From Flavobacteriaceae bacterium (GTDB lineage Bacteria; Bacteroidota; Bacteroidia; Flavobacteriales; Flavobacteriaceae): a DNA stretch of 64,000 nt. Within the stretch, counting starts at the first letter, position 1, and each line of letters starts with the position of its first letter. The DNA is taken from contig NZMG01000043.1 of the NCBI GenBank assembly GCA_002694465.1, positions 19,543 through 83,542 of the forward strand, written 5' to 3'. The position numbers and the translations under genes were made by a program. Positions 53,903 to 62,858 of the stretch are shown here, in pieces. The notes beneath the pieces are model-generated. The model did not search any database, was not told the DNA's origin, and saw only the letters and a list, made by a program, of their open reading frames with translations.

Positions 53903-54292
53903 TTAATTCACCGTCTCTAGCCCTTTGGTTTCCCAATTGTCAATACCACCTTGGAGGTCATATACTTTGGTAAAGCCCATCTCTTTTAAAATGAGTGCAG
54001 CTTGCGCACTTCTTCCGCCCTTTTTACAATATACGTATACAGGTTCGTCTTTATCGAGTGTGGCAACCTTCTCTTTAAAATCATCATTCGTTACACAAAT
54101 ATTTTGGGCATTTTTTAAGTGGCTTACAGAATATTCATCGCTGGTTCTTACATCCACCAACTGAAGGTCCTTTTCTGAGTTTACAGCATTCACCACTTGT
54201 TCTGGGGTAATCATAATAATTTCCCCTTCCTTTTTATTTTGACAGGAAGCTACCAAAGAGGTGATAGCAATAAATAAAAGTATATTTTTCAT
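53903..54292 (-). CDS. Rhodanese-domain lipoprotein
   Basis: A 129-residue rhodanese with a lipobox (TSLVASCQNKK, Cys near 17), so it is in the envelope. The domain shows LQLVDVRTSDEY, and the active-site loop YCKKGGRSAQA with the catalytic Cys that carries persulfide sulfur. It ends EMGFTKVYDLQGGIDNW. It lies 12 bp downstream of a second, cytoplasmic rhodanese gene and beyond a terminator from the thioredoxin pair. Confidence 0.88.
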   Translation of the reverse strand: MKNILLFIAITSLVASCQNKKEGEIIMITPEQVVNAVNSEKDLQLVDVRTSDEYSVSHLKNAQNICVTNDDFKEKVATLDKDEPVYVYCKKGGRSAQAALILKEMGFTKVYDLQGGIDNWETKGLETVN

Positions 54293-54304
54293 AATTAAAT
54301 TGTT

Positions 54305-54613
54305 TTAAACGGTTTCACCATTCCACTGCATCATTCCACCAATAAGATTGTATGTGTTCTTAAATCCTAATGAATTCATAATCATACATGCTTGAGCACT
54401 TCTCCCTCCAGATCGACAATAGATATAATAATTTTTTGACGTATCCAATTGTTTTACTTTTTCCATAAAATTAGCCGCATTCATAATATCAATTTGTTGT
54501 GCATTTGGAATCATTCCTTCGGCAACCTCGGCGTTGGTTCTTACATCTAAAACAATAGCGTTAGCATCATTTTCTAATTGATCTCTCCACTTAGATTGGT
54601 TAAGTTCTTGCAT
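54305..54613 (-). CDS. Cytoplasmic rhodanese-domain protein
   Basis: A 102-residue rhodanese without signal peptide: AIVLDVRTNAEVAEG and active-site loop YCRSGGRSAQA with the catalytic Cys. It probably moves sulfur between cytoplasmic donors. It and the lipoprotein rhodanese form a two-gene unit. Confidence 0.88.
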   Translation of the reverse strand: MQELNQSKWRDQLENDANAIVLDVRTNAEVAEGMIPNAQQIDIMNAANFMEKVKQLDTSKNYYIYCRSGGRSAQACMIMNSLGFKNTYNLIGGMMQWNGETV

Positions 54614-54640
54614 ATTTTTTAATTTTCCATAAAAGTAATA

Positions 54641-54678
54641 AAAAACCCCAAAACACTTGAATGGTGCTTCGGGGTTTC
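54641..54678 (-). terminator. Terminator of the thioredoxin-fold gene pair
   Basis: On the minus strand AAACCCC (complement of 54672-54678) pairs with GGGGTTT (complement of 54644-54650), with CAC/GTG pairing inside; T6 follows. It ends the unit that starts at 55889. Confidence 0.75.
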
Positions 54679-54700
54679 TACGAAAAATTAATTTACTTAA

Positions 54701-55354
54701 TTAAACCTTTATACTACAGCCTATAGCTTTGGTTTCTTTTACAGTTACTTCTTTCCCTTGAAGCAATTCATTTACAGCATTGGCAAGAAAACGGTCCTTC
54801 ACGGCGGCTCCATTACGCACATTATCATCAATGGCGCCAATATATTTTACAATATTTTTCCCTTTTTCTTTTTGAAGTAAATACACATGAGGTGTTTTTT
54901 TAGCGCCATATTCTGCATATATACTACTAGAGTCATCATAAAGATAAGGGAATGTAAATCCTTTTTCATTTGCCTTTTGCTGCATCTTCTCAAAGGTATC
55001 GTCTGGTTGCACCTCAGGGTTGTTAGGGTTAATAGCAATTACAGGAAACCCTTTGGACTTAAATTCTTTATCCAACGCTATAATTCGGTCTTCACTAGCA
55101 ACAGCATAGGGACAAGTATTGCAAGTGAAAATCACAATAAACCCTTTTGCATCTTTGTAATGAGATAAGGACACCATTTTTCCATCTACATTTTTTAAAT
55201 TGAAATCGGTTGCCGCGTCACCAATGGTATATCCATCTGAAGCAGGTGCCTCAGAAGTATTTGTAAAACTAAATGACCCAACAACAATAATTGCTAAAGC
55301 AACTACCTCTAGTACAAGCCATTTTTTTAAAATTGAACGTTTCATAATTTTCAT
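54701..55354 (-). CDS. Redoxin/thioredoxin-fold periplasmic protein
   Basis: A 217-residue AhpC/TSA-type protein anchored by an N-terminal helix (about 10-30, WLVLEVVALAIIVVGSFSF). The thioredoxin fold starts near DFNLKNVDGKMVSLSHYKDA; the Cys pair is in FTCNTCPYAVASED. It probably acts in the periplasm on thiols or peroxides. The ATG follows the stop of the TlpA-like gene by one base; a second ATG is at 55345. Confidence 0.82.
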   Translation of the reverse strand: MKIMKRSILKKWLVLEVVALAIIVVGSFSFTNTSEAPASDGYTIGDAATDFNLKNVDGKMVSLSHYKDAKGFIVIFTCNTCPYAVASEDRIIALDKEFKSKGFPVIAINPNNPEVQPDDTFEKMQQKANEKGFTFPYLYDDSSSIYAEYGAKKTPHVYLLQKEKGKNIVKYIGAIDDNVRNGAAVKDRFLANAVNELLQGKEVTVKETKAIGCSIKV

Positions 55355-55355
55355 T

Positions 55356-55889
55356 TTAATTTGTTATCGCTTTTATTTCAGTTTCTAATTCTTCATAGGT
55401 GAAAGACTTTTCAAAAAAGACCTTTTTTCCATCCTTTATAATTAGGGTTGCCGGTATAGCTCCACTCCATGCTTCACTCACTTTCGGAATCCAAGTATTG
55501 GCATCTGGATCATCAAGTAAAACTACCTCACTTTGTAATTGATGTTTTTCAATAAAAGGGACTACCCCTGTTTTTATTTTTTCTGGAAAATCCAGACTTA
55601 CTAAAACTACTTTAATTCCTTGTTCCTTATAATTTTCATTTAGCTTTTCAAAAGCCGGTAATTCTTTTACACAAGGTTTACACCAAGTTGCCCAAAAGTT
55701 AATGACATAGGTAGACCCATCTTCTTTGTTAAAATAGCCATCTTCCAGCGATTCGAAATCGTAAATCGGAATCGAGGAAGGTTCTTCAATAATGGGCTTC
55801 TCAATTGCTTCTGAAATGGCAGGCTCTGTCTTTTCCTTACATGACCAAGCAACTAGGATAATAGAAAATAGTAACATAATTTTTTTCAT
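55356..55889 (-). CDS. TlpA-like thioredoxin-fold lipoprotein
   Basis: A 177-residue envelope thiol protein: lipobox ILVAWSCKEK, then the thioredoxin fold with the active site WATWCKPCVKELPAF. It may reduce disulfides or mature cytochromes in the periplasm. It is the first gene of a unit with the redoxin-like protein. A possible palindrome half-site (TTGTATAC, about 55918-55925) lies in the gap to the divergent MarR gene. Confidence 0.87.
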   Translation of the reverse strand: MKKIMLLFSIILVAWSCKEKTEPAISEAIEKPIIEEPSSIPIYDFESLEDGYFNKEDGSTYVINFWATWCKPCVKELPAFEKLNENYKEQGIKVVLVSLDFPEKIKTGVVPFIEKHQLQSEVVLLDDPDANTWIPKVSEAWSGAIPATLIIKDGKKVFFEKSFTYEELETEIKAITN

Positions 55890-56007
55890 AGCCTAAATCT
55901 ACTGAAAGTATTAATTTCTTGTATACGCTTTAACGTTTGATTAATATTTATCATAAATAGTAAAAGCTAAAATTTTGTTAATTGGTATTTCATTCGAAAA
56001 ATAGTAT

Positions 56008-56040
56008 TACATTTGTATATACAAATATTGTTTATACAAT
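56008..56040 (+). promoter_or_regulatory. MarR-gene promoter overlapped by two palindromes
   Basis: TACATTTG (56008-56015) matches TAnnTTTG; a TTG is 23 bases before. Directly over it lies the perfect 16-base palindrome ATTTGTATATACAAAT (56011-56026), followed without gap by ATTGTTTATACAAT (56027-56040; 12 of 14 symmetric). The palindromes end one base before the start codon at 56042. This is the layout of an autorepressed MarR gene. Confidence 0.75.
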
Positions 56041-56041
56041 T

Positions 56042-56494
56042 ATGAATATTGAAAACGAAATAAAAAACACTAGTCCCTTAAGTTTAAGCACTCGTACCGT
56101 AATTAACTTAATGTATACTGCACGGCAAATTGAAGAAATAGCCGCAGCAAAATTTAAAGAATACGATTTAACGTCACAGCAATACAACGTGATGCGTATT
56201 TTGAGAGGACAAAAAGGAAATCCTGCTAATTTATCCACCATACAGGAACGTATGATAGATAAAAGCAGTAATACAACTCGTCTGATTGACAAGCTTATTC
56301 AAAAGGGATTTGCAAAAAGACAAATTTGTAAAAAGAATAGAAGAAAAATAGAAGTATTTATTACTGAAAACGGATTGGAATTATTGAAAAAATTAGACCC
56401 ACTTACCGAACAAGCGAATAAAAATATTATGGAGAAACTCTCCATCAATGAAAAAGAAAAATTAAACTCACTCTTAGATAAACTAAGAAATTAA
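56042..56494 (+). CDS. MarR-family transcriptional regulator
   Basis: A 150-residue winged-helix dimeric regulator. The frame opens at 55982, but the ATG at 56042 (NIENEIKNTSPLSLSTR) gives the usual length and lies after the promoter and operators. The DNA-binding core is LSTIQERMIDKSSNTTRLID with the recognition helix SSNTTRLIDKLIQKG; the wing carries RRKIEVFITENG. The ligand is unknown. It is followed 26 bp later by yceI and is divergent from the thiol-protein unit, so it probably controls at least itself and yceI. Confidence 0.9.
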   Translation: MNIENEIKNTSPLSLSTRTVINLMYTARQIEEIAAAKFKEYDLTSQQYNVMRILRGQKGNPANLSTIQERMIDKSSNTTRLIDKLIQKGFAKRQICKKNRRKIEVFITENGLELLKKLDPLTEQANKNIMEKLSINEKEKLNSLLDKLRN

Positions 56495-56520
56495 CAATTA
56501 AATTAAAAACAATTTGCATT

Positions 56521-57087
56521 ATGAAAAAGACAGTAAAAACAGTATTAATTTTAGCAATTGCTACAACGGCTTCCGCTTTTACAAACTCAGTAAAAGAAAA
56601 AATTGAAGTAAAAGAAAGTACCATTAATTGGTTAGGTAAAAAAGTAACAGGAAAACACAACGGTATTATTACCCTTAAAGAAGGATATCTAGAAATGGAC
56701 GGTGATAATATCTTAGGTGGTAAATTTGTTATTGATATGACTTCTATCACTGTATTAGACCTTAAAGGGGATATGAAAGGAAAACTTGAAGGCCATTTAA
56801 AATCCGACGACTTCTTTGGAGTAGCAGATCATCCAACAGCTACTTTGGTTGTTAATAATGCCAAGAAGAAGGGAAGTATTTATACTGTTAATGGCAACAT
56901 TACCATTAAAGGAATTACACAACCTATTACATTCGATTTAAATAAGAATGGAAATACGGCTACAACAACCGTTGTCATAGACAGATCAAAATTTAATGTA
57001 CGTTATGGATCAGGTAGTTTCTTCGATAATTTAGGGGATAAAACTATTTATGACGATTTTCAATTAGACGTCACTCTAAATTTTTAA
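56521..57087 (+). CDS. YceI-family lipid-binding periplasmic protein
   Basis: A 188-residue exported protein: signal peptide ending near TTASAFTNS, then the YceI lipocalin-like barrel (STINWLGKKVTGKHNGIITL, GGKFVIDMTSITVLDLKGDM, HLKSDDFFGVADHPTATLVV and ending YDDFQLDVTLNF). Members bind polyisoprenoids or related lipids in the periplasm and are often induced by stress. It is co-directional with the MarR gene. Confidence 0.92.
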   Translation: MKKTVKTVLILAIATTASAFTNSVKEKIEVKESTINWLGKKVTGKHNGIITLKEGYLEMDGDNILGGKFVIDMTSITVLDLKGDMKGKLEGHLKSDDFFGVADHPTATLVVNNAKKKGSIYTVNGNITIKGITQPITFDLNKNGNTATTTVVIDRSKFNVRYGSGSFFDNLGDKTIYDDFQLDVTLNF

Positions 57088-57118
57088 ATTTTTGTATGGT
57101 TAGTTTCAAATTCATTTC

Positions 57119-57126
57119 TATATTTG
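57119..57126 (+). promoter_or_regulatory. trp operon promoter -7 box
   Basis: TATATTTG matches TAnnTTTG exactly. A TTTG is at 57091-57094, 24 bases before. The start point would be only a few bases before the leader ATG at 57132, so the leader mRNA would be almost without 5' untranslated sequence. Confidence 0.6.
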
Positions 57127-57131
57127 AAGCA

Positions 57132-57188
57132 ATGAAAATAACAAATCAACATACTTGGTGGTGGAATAATTTACGTAATCAGTCGTGA
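57132..57188 (+). CDS. trpL: trp operon leader peptide
   Basis: An 18-codon open frame, MKITNQHTWWWNNLRNQS, with three consecutive Trp codons (57156-57164) and a TGA stop at 57186-57188. It is followed by a hairpin terminator and then trpE. Three adjacent Trp codons in an 18-residue peptide immediately before the trp genes are not expected by chance. Confidence 0.88.
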   Translation: MKITNQHTWWWNNLRNQS

Positions 57189-57248
57189 GCTAGACCACTT
57201 TGTATGTACCTAATATAAAAACCTGTCTTTCACGACAGGTTTTTTTTA
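57182..57248 (+). promoter_or_regulatory. trp attenuator (antiterminator and terminator)
   Basis: The terminator pairs AACCTGTC (57220-57227) with GACAGGTT (57234-57241), loop TTTCAC, then T7. The sequence GTCGTGA (57182-57188), which overlaps the leader stop codon, is the exact complement of TCACGAC (57230-57236), that is, loop and 3' arm of the terminator. Stalling at the Trp codons would leave 57182-57188 free to pair and so prevent the terminator; a ribosome at the stop codon would cover it and allow termination. Confidence 0.82.
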
Positions 57249-57257
57249 TTTTATAGT

Positions 57258-58658
57258 ATGAAATACGCATTAAAAACATATTCTAAAAAATTACTATCAG
57301 ATACCCTTACACCCGTGTCGGTATATTTGAGGCTACGGGATAAATTTCCTAATAGTTTACTTTTAGAAAGTAGCGATTATCATGCAAACGATAATAGCTT
57401 CAGTTATATTTGTTGCAACCCTATTGCCTCAATAAAAATTGAAAAAGAATCCATTATTCAGCAATTCCCTGATGGAAAAAATGAAGAAGTTATAATTTCA
57501 GACGCCACCCATATACCAGAAATTCTTCAACAATTTGCATCTTCTTTTGAAGTGGACGCCACTCAAAATTTCAAATTTATCAACAACGGGATTTTTGGAT
57601 ATATGAGTTATGACATGGTTCGCTATTTTGAAAATATTTCAATTAAAAAGAAAAAGGACCAGCTCGAAATTCCAGATGCATTTTACGCTGTGTATCAAAA
57701 TATCATAGCCATCAACCATTTTAATAATGAAGCCTATATTTTTGCTCATTGTTATAATACTGAAAACAATATCCCTCAAATTGAACAACTGTTAAAATCG
57801 AAAAACTTTGCAGAATACTCCTTTGAAAGAGCAGGTGAAGTAACTTCAAATTTAAACGATGCAGATTTTAAAACTTTAGTAAAAAAGTGCAAAGAGCATT
57901 GTGCACGAGGGGATGTTTTTCAAATTGTTCCAAGTAAGCGTTTTTCACAAGCATTTACTGGAGATGAATTTAATGTGTACAGGGCATTACGAAGCATAAA
58001 CCCCTCCCCTTATTTGTTTTATTTCGATTATGGAAATTTTAAAATTTTCGGAAGTTCGCCAGAAGCACAGCTTATTGTAAAAAATGGAAAAGCCGAAATT
58101 CATCCTATTGCGGGAACTTTTAAACGAACAGGGAATGATGAAAAAGATGCCCAATTGGCGAAACAACTAGCCGAAGATATTAAGGAAAATAGCGAACACG
58201 TCATGTTGGTAGATTTGGCTCGAAACGATTTGAGTCGTCATGGAAACCAAGTAAAAGTGGAAACCTATAAAGAGGTACAATTCTTTTCGCACGTAATTCA
58301 TTTGGTAAGCAAGGTTACCGCCCAAATTGGAAGTGATGCAAATACACTCCAAATTGTTGCCGATACCTTTCCCGCTGGTACATTAAGTGGAGCCCCCAAA
58401 CATAAAGCGATGCAATTATTAGAAAAATACGAGAATGTCAATCGTGATTTTTACGGTGGTGCCATTGGTTTTATGGATTTTGAAGGTAATTTTAATCACG
58501 CCATCATCATTCGTTCCTTTGTAAGTAAAGATCATACCTTACATTTTCAAGCAGGAGCGGGAATTGTTTCAAAAAGTGATGAAGAAAAGGAATTGCAAGA
58601 AGTATATAATAAACTAGGTGCTTTAACGAAAGCTCTAGAACTAGCCGAAACGATATAA
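57258..58658 (+). CDS. trpE: Anthranilate synthase component I
   Basis: A 466-residue chorismate-utilising enzyme that makes anthranilate with TrpG. The Trp-feedback motif LLLESSDYHANDNSFSY is at about 33-49, so the enzyme is probably inhibited by tryptophan. The catalytic part shows GDVFQIVPSKRF, GSSPEAQL, HPIAGTFKRTG, ELMLVD-like ENSEHVMLVDLARNDL and the closing FQAGAGIVSKSDEEKE. The start lies just after the attenuator. The trpG ATG follows after two bases. Confidence 0.96.
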   Translation: MKYALKTYSKKLLSDTLTPVSVYLRLRDKFPNSLLLESSDYHANDNSFSYICCNPIASIKIEKESIIQQFPDGKNEEVIISDATHIPEILQQFASSFEVDATQNFKFINNGIFGYMSYDMVRYFENISIKKKKDQLEIPDAFYAVYQNIIAINHFNNEAYIFAHCYNTENNIPQIEQLLKSKNFAEYSFERAGEVTSNLNDADFKTLVKKCKEHCARGDVFQIVPSKRFSQAFTGDEFNVYRALRSINPSPYLFYFDYGNFKIFGSSPEAQLIVKNGKAEIHPIAGTFKRTGNDEKDAQLAKQLAEDIKENSEHVMLVDLARNDLSRHGNQVKVETYKEVQFFSHVIHLVSKVTAQIGSDANTLQIVADTFPAGTLSGAPKHKAMQLLEKYENVNRDFYGGAIGFMDFEGNFNHAIIIRSFVSKDHTLHFQAGAGIVSKSDEEKELQEVYNKLGALTKALELAETI

Positions 58659-58660
58659 AA

Positions 58661-59227
58661 ATGAAAATAGTAGTCATAGATAATTACGACAGTTTTGTGT
58701 ACAACTTAGTGCATTATTTGGAAGAATTCGATTGCCAAGTAACAGTTTTTAGAAACGATGAATTTTCAATGGAAGAAATCGAAAGTTACGACAAGATTTT
58801 ACTGTCACCAGGCCCTGGAATTCCGGACGAAGCAGGGTTCTTAAAAGAAGTAATTAAAACATACGCCGGCAAAAAGCCCATCTTTGGTGTCTGTCTTGGA
58901 CAACAAGCCATTGGAGAAGTTTTTGGAGGAAAAATTGCCAACCTTAAAAAAGTATTTCATGGAGTGGCAACGAAAGCTACTATTCTAGTAGAAAGCGAAC
59001 CTCTTTTTAAAGGGCTTGACAATGAAATAGAAATTGGAAGATATCATTCATGGGTGGTTTCCAAAGAAAATTTTCCTGAATCCTTGGAAATTACCTCTGT
59101 AGATGAAACGGGACAAATTATGTCGCTGCGCCACAGAGAATTTGATATTTGTGGGGTACAGTTTCATCCCGAAAGTGTCCTTACGCCCAATGGGAAACAA
59201 TTAATAAAAAACTGGATAGAAAACTAA
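58661..59227 (+). CDS. trpG: Anthranilate synthase component II (glutamine amidotransferase)
   Basis: A 188-residue class I amidotransferase that supplies ammonia to TrpE. The nucleophile Cys is in IFGVCLGQQAIGEVFGG, and the His-Glu pair in GVQFHPESVLTPNG. The start VVIDNYDSFVYNL is typical. It is separated by two bases from trpE and by one base from trpD. Confidence 0.96.
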   Translation: MKIVVIDNYDSFVYNLVHYLEEFDCQVTVFRNDEFSMEEIESYDKILLSPGPGIPDEAGFLKEVIKTYAGKKPIFGVCLGQQAIGEVFGGKIANLKKVFHGVATKATILVESEPLFKGLDNEIEIGRYHSWVVSKENFPESLEITSVDETGQIMSLRHREFDICGVQFHPESVLTPNGKQLIKNWIEN

Positions 59228-59228
59228 T

Positions 59229-60230
59229 ATGAAGAATATCCTAAACAGACTTATAAATCACGAACAACTTACGCAAGATGAGGCAAAGGAGGTGTTAGTA
59301 AATATCTCTCAAGGCAGCTACAATGGCAGCCAAATTGCGGCCTTTATGACGGTGTACATGATGCGAAGTATTTCATTGGAGGAGTTAGAAGGTTTTCGTG
59401 ATGCCCTTTTGGAATTGTGTATAAAAGTGCCTATAGAAGATTATAATACGATTGACTTATGTGGCACAGGAGGTGATGGAAAAAACACCTTTAATATTTC
59501 AACCTTAGCATCCTTTGTTACCGCGGGTGCCGGGGTATTAGTTTCAAAACACGGAAATTATGGGGTCTCTTCCATTAGTGGTAGTAGTAACGTCATGGAA
59601 GCTCTCGGGATAGAATTCAGTAACAATTCAGACTTCTTAAAACGATGTTTGGACGAAGCTGGAATCTGTGTGATGCACGCACCGCTCTTCCACCCTGCCA
59701 TGAAAAATGTAGGCCCTATACGCAGAGAATTGGGGGTAAAAACATTCTTCAATATGCTTGGACCCATGGTGAATCCAGCTTTTCCAAAAAATCAATTGGT
59801 GGGAGTTTTTAGTTTAGAACTTGCCAGAATGTATGGGTATTTATATCAAAAAGGTGCTAAAAACTTTACGGTGCTACACGCTATGGACGGTTATGACGAG
59901 ATTTCATTAACCAGCCCCGTAAAAATGATTTCAAGAAATTCTGAAAAAATCCTGAATGCCTCCAATTTTGGCCTTTCCGAAATCTCACAACAGGAAATTT
60001 ACGGAGGGGATACCATAGAGGCTTCGGCAAAAATTTTTGAAATGATTCTTAACGGTAAAGGCACCGAAGCCCAAAACAATGTGGTTTGTGCCAATGCAGC
60101 CATGGCGATAGCCACTGTGGAACATAGTTCCATTGAAAGAAGTCTCGAAAAAGCGAAAGATTCATTGCTGTCCGGAAAGGCGCTAAAAAGTTTACAAACC
60201 CTTCAAAAACTTAGCAATGACCATTCTTGA
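59229..60230 (+). CDS. trpD: Anthranilate phosphoribosyltransferase
   Basis: A 333-residue enzyme that joins anthranilate and PRPP. The PRPP/glycine motif is LCGTGGDGKNTFNISTLASF, and the anthranilate-binding region has KHGNYGVSSISGSSNVMEAL and PIRRELGVKTFFNMLGPMVN. Its end overlaps trpC by 14 bases, indicating coupled translation. Confidence 0.96.
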   Translation: MKNILNRLINHEQLTQDEAKEVLVNISQGSYNGSQIAAFMTVYMMRSISLEELEGFRDALLELCIKVPIEDYNTIDLCGTGGDGKNTFNISTLASFVTAGAGVLVSKHGNYGVSSISGSSNVMEALGIEFSNNSDFLKRCLDEAGICVMHAPLFHPAMKNVGPIRRELGVKTFFNMLGPMVNPAFPKNQLVGVFSLELARMYGYLYQKGAKNFTVLHAMDGYDEISLTSPVKMISRNSEKILNASNFGLSEISQQEIYGGDTIEASAKIFEMILNGKGTEAQNNVVCANAAMAIATVEHSSIERSLEKAKDSLLSGKALKSLQTLQKLSNDHS

Positions 60231-60999
60231 GAAAATTAATGCCTATAAAAGATTGGAAGTTGCTTCCAAGAAAGGAGTCTTTCCTATTTCTCTGTTGGAA
60301 CAATCATTTTATTTTCAAAAAGAAAAAATTTCCTTAGCGAAGGCAATCAAAAATTCTTCCACAGGAATTATAGCAGAGCACAAACGAAAATCCCCAAGTA
60401 AATCCGTTATTAACGATAAAATTCTACTACCCGAAGTAGTAAAAGGATATGAATTGGCAGGTGCTTCAGGTATTTCGATTTTAACCGATACTCAATTTTT
60501 TGGAGGATCGTTAGACGATTTATTGTTGGCGAGAAAGACTGTTTCATTACCCATCCTAAGGAAGGAATTTATTGTAGAGGAATACCAAATTTATGAAGCC
60601 AAAGCCTCCGGCGCAGATGCTATCTTGTTAATAGCCGCAAGTCTTTCAAAACAGGAAATCCGAGATTTTTCAATTTTAGCAAAACAACTACAACTCGATG
60701 TTTTAGTTGAAATACACAATGAAGCAGAGCTTGAAAAATCGGTTCATGCCACAGTCGATATAATAGGTGTGAACAATCGGAATTTAAAAACGTTTGAAGT
60801 CTCTATTGAAAATAGTATTCGACTTTCTGAAAAAATTCCTTCCGAATTTGTAAAAATTTCTGAAAGTGGAATCAATTCTGTCGAAAATGTAAAAGAATTG
60901 AAAAAATATGGGTTCGAAGGATTTCTCATTGGAGAACATTTTATGAAAACTGAAAATCCAGGAAATGCTTTAAAAGATTTTATTTCAAAATTATCATGA
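60217..60999 (+). CDS. trpC: Indole-3-glycerol-phosphate synthase
   Basis: A 260-residue TIM-barrel enzyme closing the indole ring. Catalytic signature IIAEHKRKSPSKSVI with the conserved Glu-Lys, VLRKEFI-like PILRKEFIVEEYQIYEA, and IIGVNNRNLKTF near the end, plus KISESGIN. It is a separate protein from TrpF, unlike the E. coli fusion. Overlaps trpF by four bases. Confidence 0.95.
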   Translation: MTILEKINAYKRLEVASKKGVFPISLLEQSFYFQKEKISLAKAIKNSSTGIIAEHKRKSPSKSVINDKILLPEVVKGYELAGASGISILTDTQFFGGSLDDLLLARKTVSLPILRKEFIVEEYQIYEAKASGADAILLIAASLSKQEIRDFSILAKQLQLDVLVEIHNEAELEKSVHATVDIIGVNNRNLKTFEVSIENSIRLSEKIPSEFVKISESGINSVENVKELKKYGFEGFLIGEHFMKTENPGNALKDFISKLS

Positions 61000-61613
61000 G
61001 AGCACGAATTAAAGTATGCGGAATGAAACACAATGTTGCCGAAGTCGCAACACTGCTCCCTGATTATTTGGGTTTTATTTTTTACGATAAAAGCCCTAGA
61101 AACTTTGAAGGGCTCATTCCAAAGATTCCTTCAGCAATTAAAAAAGTTGGTGTTTTTGTGAATGAAAAGATAGATTGCGTTATTGAAATAGCAACCATTC
61201 ATAAATTAGATATCATTCAGTTACACGGAGAAGAATCTCCCGAATATTGTGGTGAACTTTCAGACCTAACCTCTAATCTTGAAATTTGGAAAGTATTTTC
61301 CATAGGTGAAACTTTCAATTTTGATTTAGTAAAACCCTATGAAAATATAGTGGATAAATATTTGTTCGATTCAAAAGGAAAAAACAAAGGAGGAAACGGA
61401 ATTACCTTTAATTGGCAAATCCTTCAACAATACCCTTCAAAAAAACCTATGATTTTAAGCGGAGGTATTGGTGTAGAAGAAATTGATAGTATTAACAAAC
61501 TCATGGCAGAGGAATTTTTACCTATACACGCCATAGATGTAAATAGCAAATTTGAAGATCGACCCGGTCTTAAAAATTTAAACACACTTAAACATTTTTT
61601 TGATGAATTATAA
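60996..61613 (+). CDS. trpF: Phosphoribosylanthranilate isomerase
   Basis: A 205-residue TIM-barrel isomerase. The catalytic Cys is near the start ([10 protein letters not shown]), with [43 protein letters not shown] and the catalytic Asp region [16 protein letters not shown]. Its stop lies within the first codons of trpB. Confidence 0.94.
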   Translation: MRARIKVCGMKHNVAEVATLLPDYLGFIFYDKSPRNFEGLIPKIPSAIKKVGVFVNEKIDCVIEIATIHKLDIIQLHGEESPEYCGELSDLTSNLEIWKVFSIGETFNFDLVKPYENIVDKYLFDSKGKNKGGNGITFNWQILQQYPSKKPMILSGGIGVEEIDSINKLMAEEFLPIHAIDVNSKFEDRPGLKNLNTLKHFFDEL

Positions 61614-62784
61614 TGTTGATGAAAAAGGATACTACGGGGAATTTGGCGGTGCCTACATTCCTGAAATGTTATACCCAAATGTTGAAGAACTGAGGCAACA
61701 ATATTTGCAAATAACCGCTGAAGAAAGTTTTCAAAAGGAATTTAGGCAATTGTTAAAAGACTATGTAGGACGCCCGACACCACTTTATTTTGCAAAGAGG
61801 CTTTCAGAAAAATACAATACAAAAATATATCTCAAACGTGAAGATTTATGTCATACGGGAGCTCATAAGGTAAATAACACCATTGGTCAAATTCTCCTAG
61901 CAAAACGGTTAGGAAAAACGCGAATTATTGCAGAAACGGGTGCAGGTCAACACGGTGTAGCTACGGCCACGGTTTGTGCGCTAATGGGGCTTGAGTGTAT
62001 TGTTTATATGGGTGAAATAGACATAAAGCGGCAAGCGCCCAATGTAGCACGAATGAAAATGCTAGGTGCAAAAGTAATTCCAGCAATAAGTGGAAGCAAA
62101 ACCCTAAAAGATGCAACTAATGAGGCTATTCGTGATTGGATTAATAACCCCATAGACACCCATTATATTATTGGTAGTGTTGTGGGCCCCCATCCTTATC
62201 CCGATATGGTAGCTCGATTTCAAAGTGTTATTTCAGAGGAAGTAAAAAAACAATTACTTGAGAAAGAAAATAGAGAAAATCCAGATTATGTAGTAGCCTG
62301 CGTAGGCGGTGGCAGTAATGCTGCGGGTATTTATTATCACTATCTTAATAATCCCAAAGTGGGCATCATTGCCGTGGAAGCGGCTGGAAAAGGAATTGAT
62401 AGCGGCGAAAGTGCGGCCACTTCGAAATTAGGTAGAATGGGAATCATTCACGGAAGTAAAACCCTCTTAATGCAAACTCCAGATGGCCAAATAACAGAAC
62501 CCTACTCCATTTCGGCAGGGTTAGATTATCCTGGTGTGGGCCCTATGCACGCCCATTTATACACTAGTGGTAGAGGAGAATTTATTTCCATTACAGATGA
62601 CGATGCTATGAAAGCTGGTATGGAATTAAGTCAATTAGAAGGAATTATTCCCGCCATAGAAAGCAGTCATGCCTTGGCAATTTTTAAGGAGCGAAGATTT
62701 AAAAAAGAAGACATTATAGTACTCAACCTAAGTGGTCGTGGTGACAAAGACTTAAACACCTATATCAATTATTTTAAACTTTAA
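61603..62784 (+). CDS. trpB: Tryptophan synthase beta chain
   Basis: A 393-residue PLP enzyme that joins indole and serine. A TTG at 61600 gives one more Met; the ATG at 61603 is preferred. The PLP lysine is in [18 protein letters not shown], the indole-binding Glu in [20 protein letters not shown] and the phosphate loop in [13 protein letters not shown]. The start overlaps the trpF stop. The end is followed by a palindromic element and trpA. Confidence 0.96.
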   Translation: MNYNVDEKGYYGEFGGAYIPEMLYPNVEELRQQYLQITAEESFQKEFRQLLKDYVGRPTPLYFAKRLSEKYNTKIYLKREDLCHTGAHKVNNTIGQILLAKRLGKTRIIAETGAGQHGVATATVCALMGLECIVYMGEIDIKRQAPNVARMKMLGAKVIPAISGSKTLKDATNEAIRDWINNPIDTHYIIGSVVGPHPYPDMVARFQSVISEEVKKQLLEKENRENPDYVVACVGGGSNAAGIYYHYLNNPKVGIIAVEAAGKGIDSGESAATSKLGRMGIIHGSKTLLMQTPDGQITEPYSISAGLDYPGVGPMHAHLYTSGRGEFISITDDDAMKAGMELSQLEGIIPAIESSHALAIFKERRFKKEDIIVLNLSGRGDKDLNTYINYFKL

Positions 62785-62790
62785 CTATTT

Positions 62791-62858
62791 GGGCGTTCCC
62801 ACGCAATTGCGTGGTCGGGCTTTCGTTGCTACACGATAGCACACTCAATCCCTAACGC
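62791..62858. repeat. REP-like palindromic element between trpB and trpA
   Basis: A compact structured element: GCGTT (62793-62797) and AACGC (62854-62858) pair as closing stem; CCACGCAATTGCGTGG (62799-62814) is a perfect 16-base palindrome; TGCTA (62827-62831) and TAGCA (62837-62841) form a second hairpin; GGG (62817-62819) may pair with CCC (62850-62852). The TCGGGC and CAATCCCTAACGC parts recall small dispersed repeats I associate with Bacteroidota genomes. It fills most of the 88-bp gap inside an otherwise overlapping operon. Confidence 0.7.

Noticed and set aside
57220..57248. Terminator read as the simple end of yceI
   Set aside because: The leader peptide with three Trp codons between yceI and the hairpin, and the complementarity with 57182-57188, fit a trp attenuator better; it may still stop yceI read-through.
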